From the NCBI RefSeq assembly GCF_014207965.1, contig NZ_JACHLM010000004.1:1-64000 (forward strand): DNA of 64,000 nt. The letters are read 5' to 3'. The notes beneath the pieces were generated by a model, which did not search any database, had not been told where the DNA came from, and was given only the letters and a program-made list of their open reading frames with translations. Made by a program: the position numbers and the translations under genes. The stretch is from Brevundimonas bullata. GTDB lineage: Bacteria; Pseudomonadota; Alphaproteobacteria; Caulobacterales; Caulobacteraceae. Below, piece after piece: positions 61,320 through 64,000 of this stretch. Positions within the stretch are counted from its first letter, which is position 1. Every line of letters starts with the position of its first letter.

Positions 61320-62404
61320 TGGTCGACGCCGTCATCACTGAACAACCGAAGCGCCGTCTTTCCTTCCTCGACCGCTGGCTGACGCTGTGGATTTTCGCCG
61401 CCATGGCGCTGGGCGTGCTGCTGGGCACGGTCGCGCCGGGGCTTTCCGGCTGGATCGACAGCCTGTCGGTCGGCTCGACCAACATCCCCATCGCCATCGG
61501 CCTGATCCTGATGATGTACCCGCCGCTGGCGCGGGTGAAATACGAGGAACTGCCGCGCGTCTTCGTCGACAAGCGCGTGCTGCTGTTGTCCCTGTTCCAG
61601 AACTGGGTGCTGGGGCCGGTGCTGATGTTCGCCCTGGCGGTCATCTTCCTGCGCGACCAGCCGGAATACATGACCGGCGTCATCTTGATCGGCCTGGCCC
61701 GCTGCATCGCCATGGTGCTGGTCTGGAACCAGTTGGCGCGCGGCGACAATCAGTATGTGGCGGGTCTGGTCGCCTTCAACTCGATCTTCCAGATCGCCTT
61801 CTTCAGCCTCTACGCCTGGCTGTTCCTGACCGTGCTGCCGCCCCTGTTCGGGCTGGAAAGCAGCGTGGTGGACGTCAGCGTCTGGACCATCGCGGGGGCC
61901 GTCCTGGTCTATCTGGGCCTGCCCTTCCTCGGCGGCTTCCTGACCCGGCGCACCCTGGTCGCACGGAAGGGAAACGACTGGTACGAGACGCGCTTCCTGC
62001 CGCGCATCGCGCCGATCACCCTGATCGCCCTGCTCTTCACCATCGTCGCCATGTTCAGCTTGAAGGGCGGCGAAGTGGTCGCCCTGCCGCTGGACGCGCT
62101 GCGCATCGCCATCCCGCTGACGATCTACTTCTTCGTCATGTTCGTGGTCAGCTTTCTGATGGGGCGGCTGATCGAGGCGGACTATCCGCGCACCACGGCC
62201 CTGGCCTTCACCGCCGCCTCCAACAATTTCGAACTGGCCATCGCCGTCGCCATCGCCGCCTTCGGCCTGGCCTCGCCGGTCGCCTTCGCCGCCGTCATCG
62301 GCCCGCTGGTCGAAGTGCCGGTGCTGATCCTGCTGGTGTCGGTGGCCCTGTGGCTAGGCCGCCGCTACTTCCCCGCGACCGCGCCGAAGAAGGACGCCTT
62401 CTGA
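61319..62404 (+). CDS. acr3: Arsenite efflux transporter Acr3
   Basis: 361 residues, ten hydrophobic segments. ACR3 signature sequences: [51 protein letters not shown] with the essential cysteine, and [20 protein letters not shown]. It exports As(III) using the proton gradient. Overlaps arsC and arsN2 by one base each. Confidence 0.94.
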   Translation: MVDAVITEQPKRRLSFLDRWLTLWIFAAMALGVLLGTVAPGLSGWIDSLSVGSTNIPIAIGLILMMYPPLARVKYEELPRVFVDKRVLLLSLFQNWVLGPVLMFALAVIFLRDQPEYMTGVILIGLARCIAMVLVWNQLARGDNQYVAGLVAFNSIFQIAFFSLYAWLFLTVLPPLFGLESSVVDVSVWTIAGAVLVYLGLPFLGGFLTRRTLVARKGNDWYETRFLPRIAPITLIALLFTIVAMFSLKGGEVVALPLDALRIAIPLTIYFFVMFVVSFLMGRLIEADYPRTTALAFTAASNNFELAIAVAIAAFGLASPVAFAAVIGPLVEVPVLILLVSVALWLGRRYFPATAPKKDAF

Positions 62405-62844
62405 TGGCCTTCAACGCCGTGGAGTTGCCCGTACCCGCGCCTGACCTGATCGCCGTGCTTGAGGCCGCCGGCCTGCCGACGGACGATCTCCATGAGGCTG
62501 GCCGCCGCTTCTATCGCTTCGAAGATGAGGCCGGACTGATCGGCTACGGCGCACTGGAGCAACTCAGTCCCGACGCCCTGATCCGCTCCATCGTCGTCAT
62601 CGACAGCCGTCGCGGCGGAGGCCACGGCTCAGCGATCCTGTCCTGGCTGGAAACTGAGGCGGCCGGGCGGAAGGCGGCCGGCCTCTACCTGCTCACGACC
62701 TCGGCGACCGCCTTCTTCCAGCGGCACGGCTACACCGCCCTTCCCCGTTCGGCGGCGCCGCCCGCCATAGCCGCCTCCCGGCAGTTCAGCACCCTGTGCC
62801 CGGCCTCGGCGACTTTCATGTTCAAGGAGTTGCGTACCCGATGA
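62404..62844 (+). CDS. ArsN2-like GNAT acetyltransferase
   Basis: 146 residues. GNAT fold with acetyl-CoA loop [20 protein letters not shown] and [18 protein letters not shown], then [19 protein letters not shown]. The ArsN2 family occurs in ars operons and is thought to acetylate organoarsenical amines or toxic metabolites. ATG overlaps the acr3 stop, and its TGA overlaps the arsH ATG. Confidence 0.88.
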   Translation: MAFNAVELPVPAPDLIAVLEAAGLPTDDLHEAGRRFYRFEDEAGLIGYGALEQLSPDALIRSIVVIDSRRGGGHGSAILSWLETEAAGRKAAGLYLLTTSATAFFQRHGYTALPRSAAPPAIAASRQFSTLCPASATFMFKELRTR

Positions 62845-63596
62845 CCCGCCTTCGCGTCCTGCCCGATCCCGACCACATGCCCGCGCTCGACCCGGCCTAC
62901 CTGTCCAGCCAGCCGGCGCTCGGCCTCGGCCCGAACGACCATCCGCCCCGCATCCTGCTGCTCTACGGCTCACTGCGGGATCGGTCCTTTTCCCGACTGT
63001 GCGTTGAGGAGGCCGCGCGCCTGCTGCGCTTCATGGGCTGTGAGACGCGCATCTTCGATCCGTCCGACCTGCCGCTGACCGACCAGGTCGACTACGACGA
63101 CCATCCCGCCGTCCACGAGCTGCGCGAACACGCCCTGTGGTCGGAAGGCATGGTCTGGAGCAGCCCCGAGCGCCACGGCCAGATTTCCGGGATCATGAAA
63201 CTCCAGATCGACCACCTGCCGCTGAACATGGGCGGCATGCGTCCGACCCAGGGCCGCACCCTGGCCGTCATGCAGGTCTCCGGCGGCTCGCAGAGTTTCA
63301 ACGCGGTCAACACCCTGCGTCTGCTGGGCCGCTGGATGCGGATGATCACCATTCCAAACCAGTCCAGCGTGGCTAAGGCCTTCACTGAGTTCGACGACGA
63401 CGGCCGCATGAAGCCGTCCAGCTACTATGACCGCATCGTTGATGTGATGGAGGAACTGGTGCGTTTCACCGTTCTGACCCGCGTCCATGCGGGCCAGTTG
63501 GTGGACCGCTACTCCGAGCGGAAAGCGTCGGGCACGCCAATCGACGCGGCCAACGACCTCTCCGCGCGAGCTATCGCCCGACCCCTTCCGGCTTAG
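62841..63596 (+). CDS. arsH: ArsH NADPH-dependent FMN oxidoreductase
   Basis: 251 residues. Flavodoxin-like fold: [26 protein letters not shown] (FMN phosphate loop), [24 protein letters not shown] and [26 protein letters not shown]. ArsH oxidises trivalent organoarsenicals to less toxic pentavalent forms. ATGA overlap with arsN2. Last gene of the operon; 63597-63850 after it shows no gene. Confidence 0.94.
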   Translation: MTRLRVLPDPDHMPALDPAYLSSQPALGLGPNDHPPRILLLYGSLRDRSFSRLCVEEAARLLRFMGCETRIFDPSDLPLTDQVDYDDHPAVHELREHALWSEGMVWSSPERHGQISGIMKLQIDHLPLNMGGMRPTQGRTLAVMQVSGGSQSFNAVNTLRLLGRWMRMITIPNQSSVAKAFTEFDDDGRMKPSSYYDRIVDVMEELVRFTVLTRVHAGQLVDRYSERKASGTPIDAANDLSARAIARPLPA

Positions 63597-63850
63597 CACC
63601 CGCCCTTGACCGCGCACTCATTGTTGCGAGCGTCAGCCAGGCGAGCAAACCTGCACGGCGTCGTTCCAATGTCTCGCGCCGCGCCTGCAGGAGGATGGAG
63701 AACGCCGACTGAAGGAAGACGCCTCCAGACCGGTTCAAGATGGCCCGATCCGGCTGGCCGGAGGTCGGGTTTCCGATTGCAGCGTCATCGAAGCCCTGAG
63801 CGATCCGCAGGCATTAGACAAGCCGGCTCGTCGACAGATTTAGCCCGGGC

Positions 63851-64000
63851 TCAGGCGGCGTGCGCCTGGTTGGCCCAGCCGTTCCGCTGGAGGTGATCGA
63901 GGGCTGTGCGGATGTGAGGTTCGCGCATCACAGCAGCTTTCCGAGGGTTCCAGGCGTGCACAGCCTGAACCACACGATCCGGGTCGCCGGACGCTTCGGC
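63851..64000 (-). CDS. C-terminal end of an unidentified gene (partial)
   Basis: Forty-nine codons are open up to the window edge, ending RTALDHLQRNGWANQAHAA before a TGA at 63851-63853. The stretch reads DRVVQAVHAWNPRKAAVMRE, with good codon use. No family recognised from so little. Confidence 0.4.
   Translation of the reverse strand, partial: AEASGDPDRVVQAVHAWNPRKAAVMREPHIRTALDHLQRNGWANQAHAA

Noticed and set aside
63606..63896. Plus-strand 96-codon open frame at the window end
   Set aside because: Arginine/proline-rich low-complexity translation, overlaps the better minus-strand partial gene, no ribosome site.

Overview
The window is a GC-rich alphaproteobacterial chromosome or large replicon, most likely from Caulobacteraceae (Brevundimonas-like). 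This is inferred from a GcrA-type regulator, a perfect GTTC-N7-GTTC LexA box, many TonB receptor/PepSY pairs and an alphaproteobacterial style Fur box. It is an accessory-gene-dense stretch: almost everything concerns metal handling, conjugative mobility, DNA damage or (probably) phage defence. No rRNA, tRNA, CRISPR array or insertion sequence was found.

Layout. 0.2-7 kb: iron uptake. A TonB receptor and PepSY protein lie behind a Fur-like box, followed by hipB, a truncated hipA and a truncated FecA-type receptor that collide at about 4.55 kb, then fecR and fecI. 7-12 kb: a membrane protein, a fused nucleotidyltransferase-HEPN protein, and an ATPase + HNH nuclease pair of Septu (PtuA/PtuB) type. 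12-13.8 kb: a five-gene operon containing an SRAP (YedK) peptidase behind a perfect LexA box. 14.1-19.6 kb: a co-directional cassette of an unknown 489-aa protein, an unknown 190-aa protein, a QueC/QatC-like enzyme, an XRE + ImmA/IrrE metalloprotease and a PIN-like protein. This is the best candidate for an undescribed system.

19.8-28.1 kb: a mobile-element backbone on the minus strand: radC, Toprim primase-like protein, a large ParB-like protein, two different SSBs, a GcrA paralogue, a DUF2493 protein and a relaxase. A candidate oriT (inverted repeat next to a TATCTTGCCC nic-like site) lies just upstream of the relaxase.

28.8-51.2 kb: a large copper island: copA-copB twice, a DUF305 protein, an HMA chaperone and DUF411 protein behind a CueR-type operator, cusCBA-cusF, a CopC-like protein, copC-copD, a Cu(I) P-type ATPase, an orphan Rieske protein, and a CnrYXH-like sigma/anti-sigma module. 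A promoter-like motif (GAGGGR-N15/16-CGTATC) precedes the cnrYXH-like operon itself, both copA operons (one with a degenerate copy) and copCD, which suggests one ECF regulon.

51.5-60.1 kb: a methyltransferase, a hexapeptide acyltransferase, a ferredoxin-reductase-like flavoprotein, a HutC-like GntR regulator, two PepSY proteins and a large TonB receptor preceded by a TGTATATACA palindrome. 60.5-63.6 kb: a tightly overlapped arsenic operon (arsR, arsC, acr3, arsN2-like, arsH). The window ends inside an unidentified minus-strand gene.
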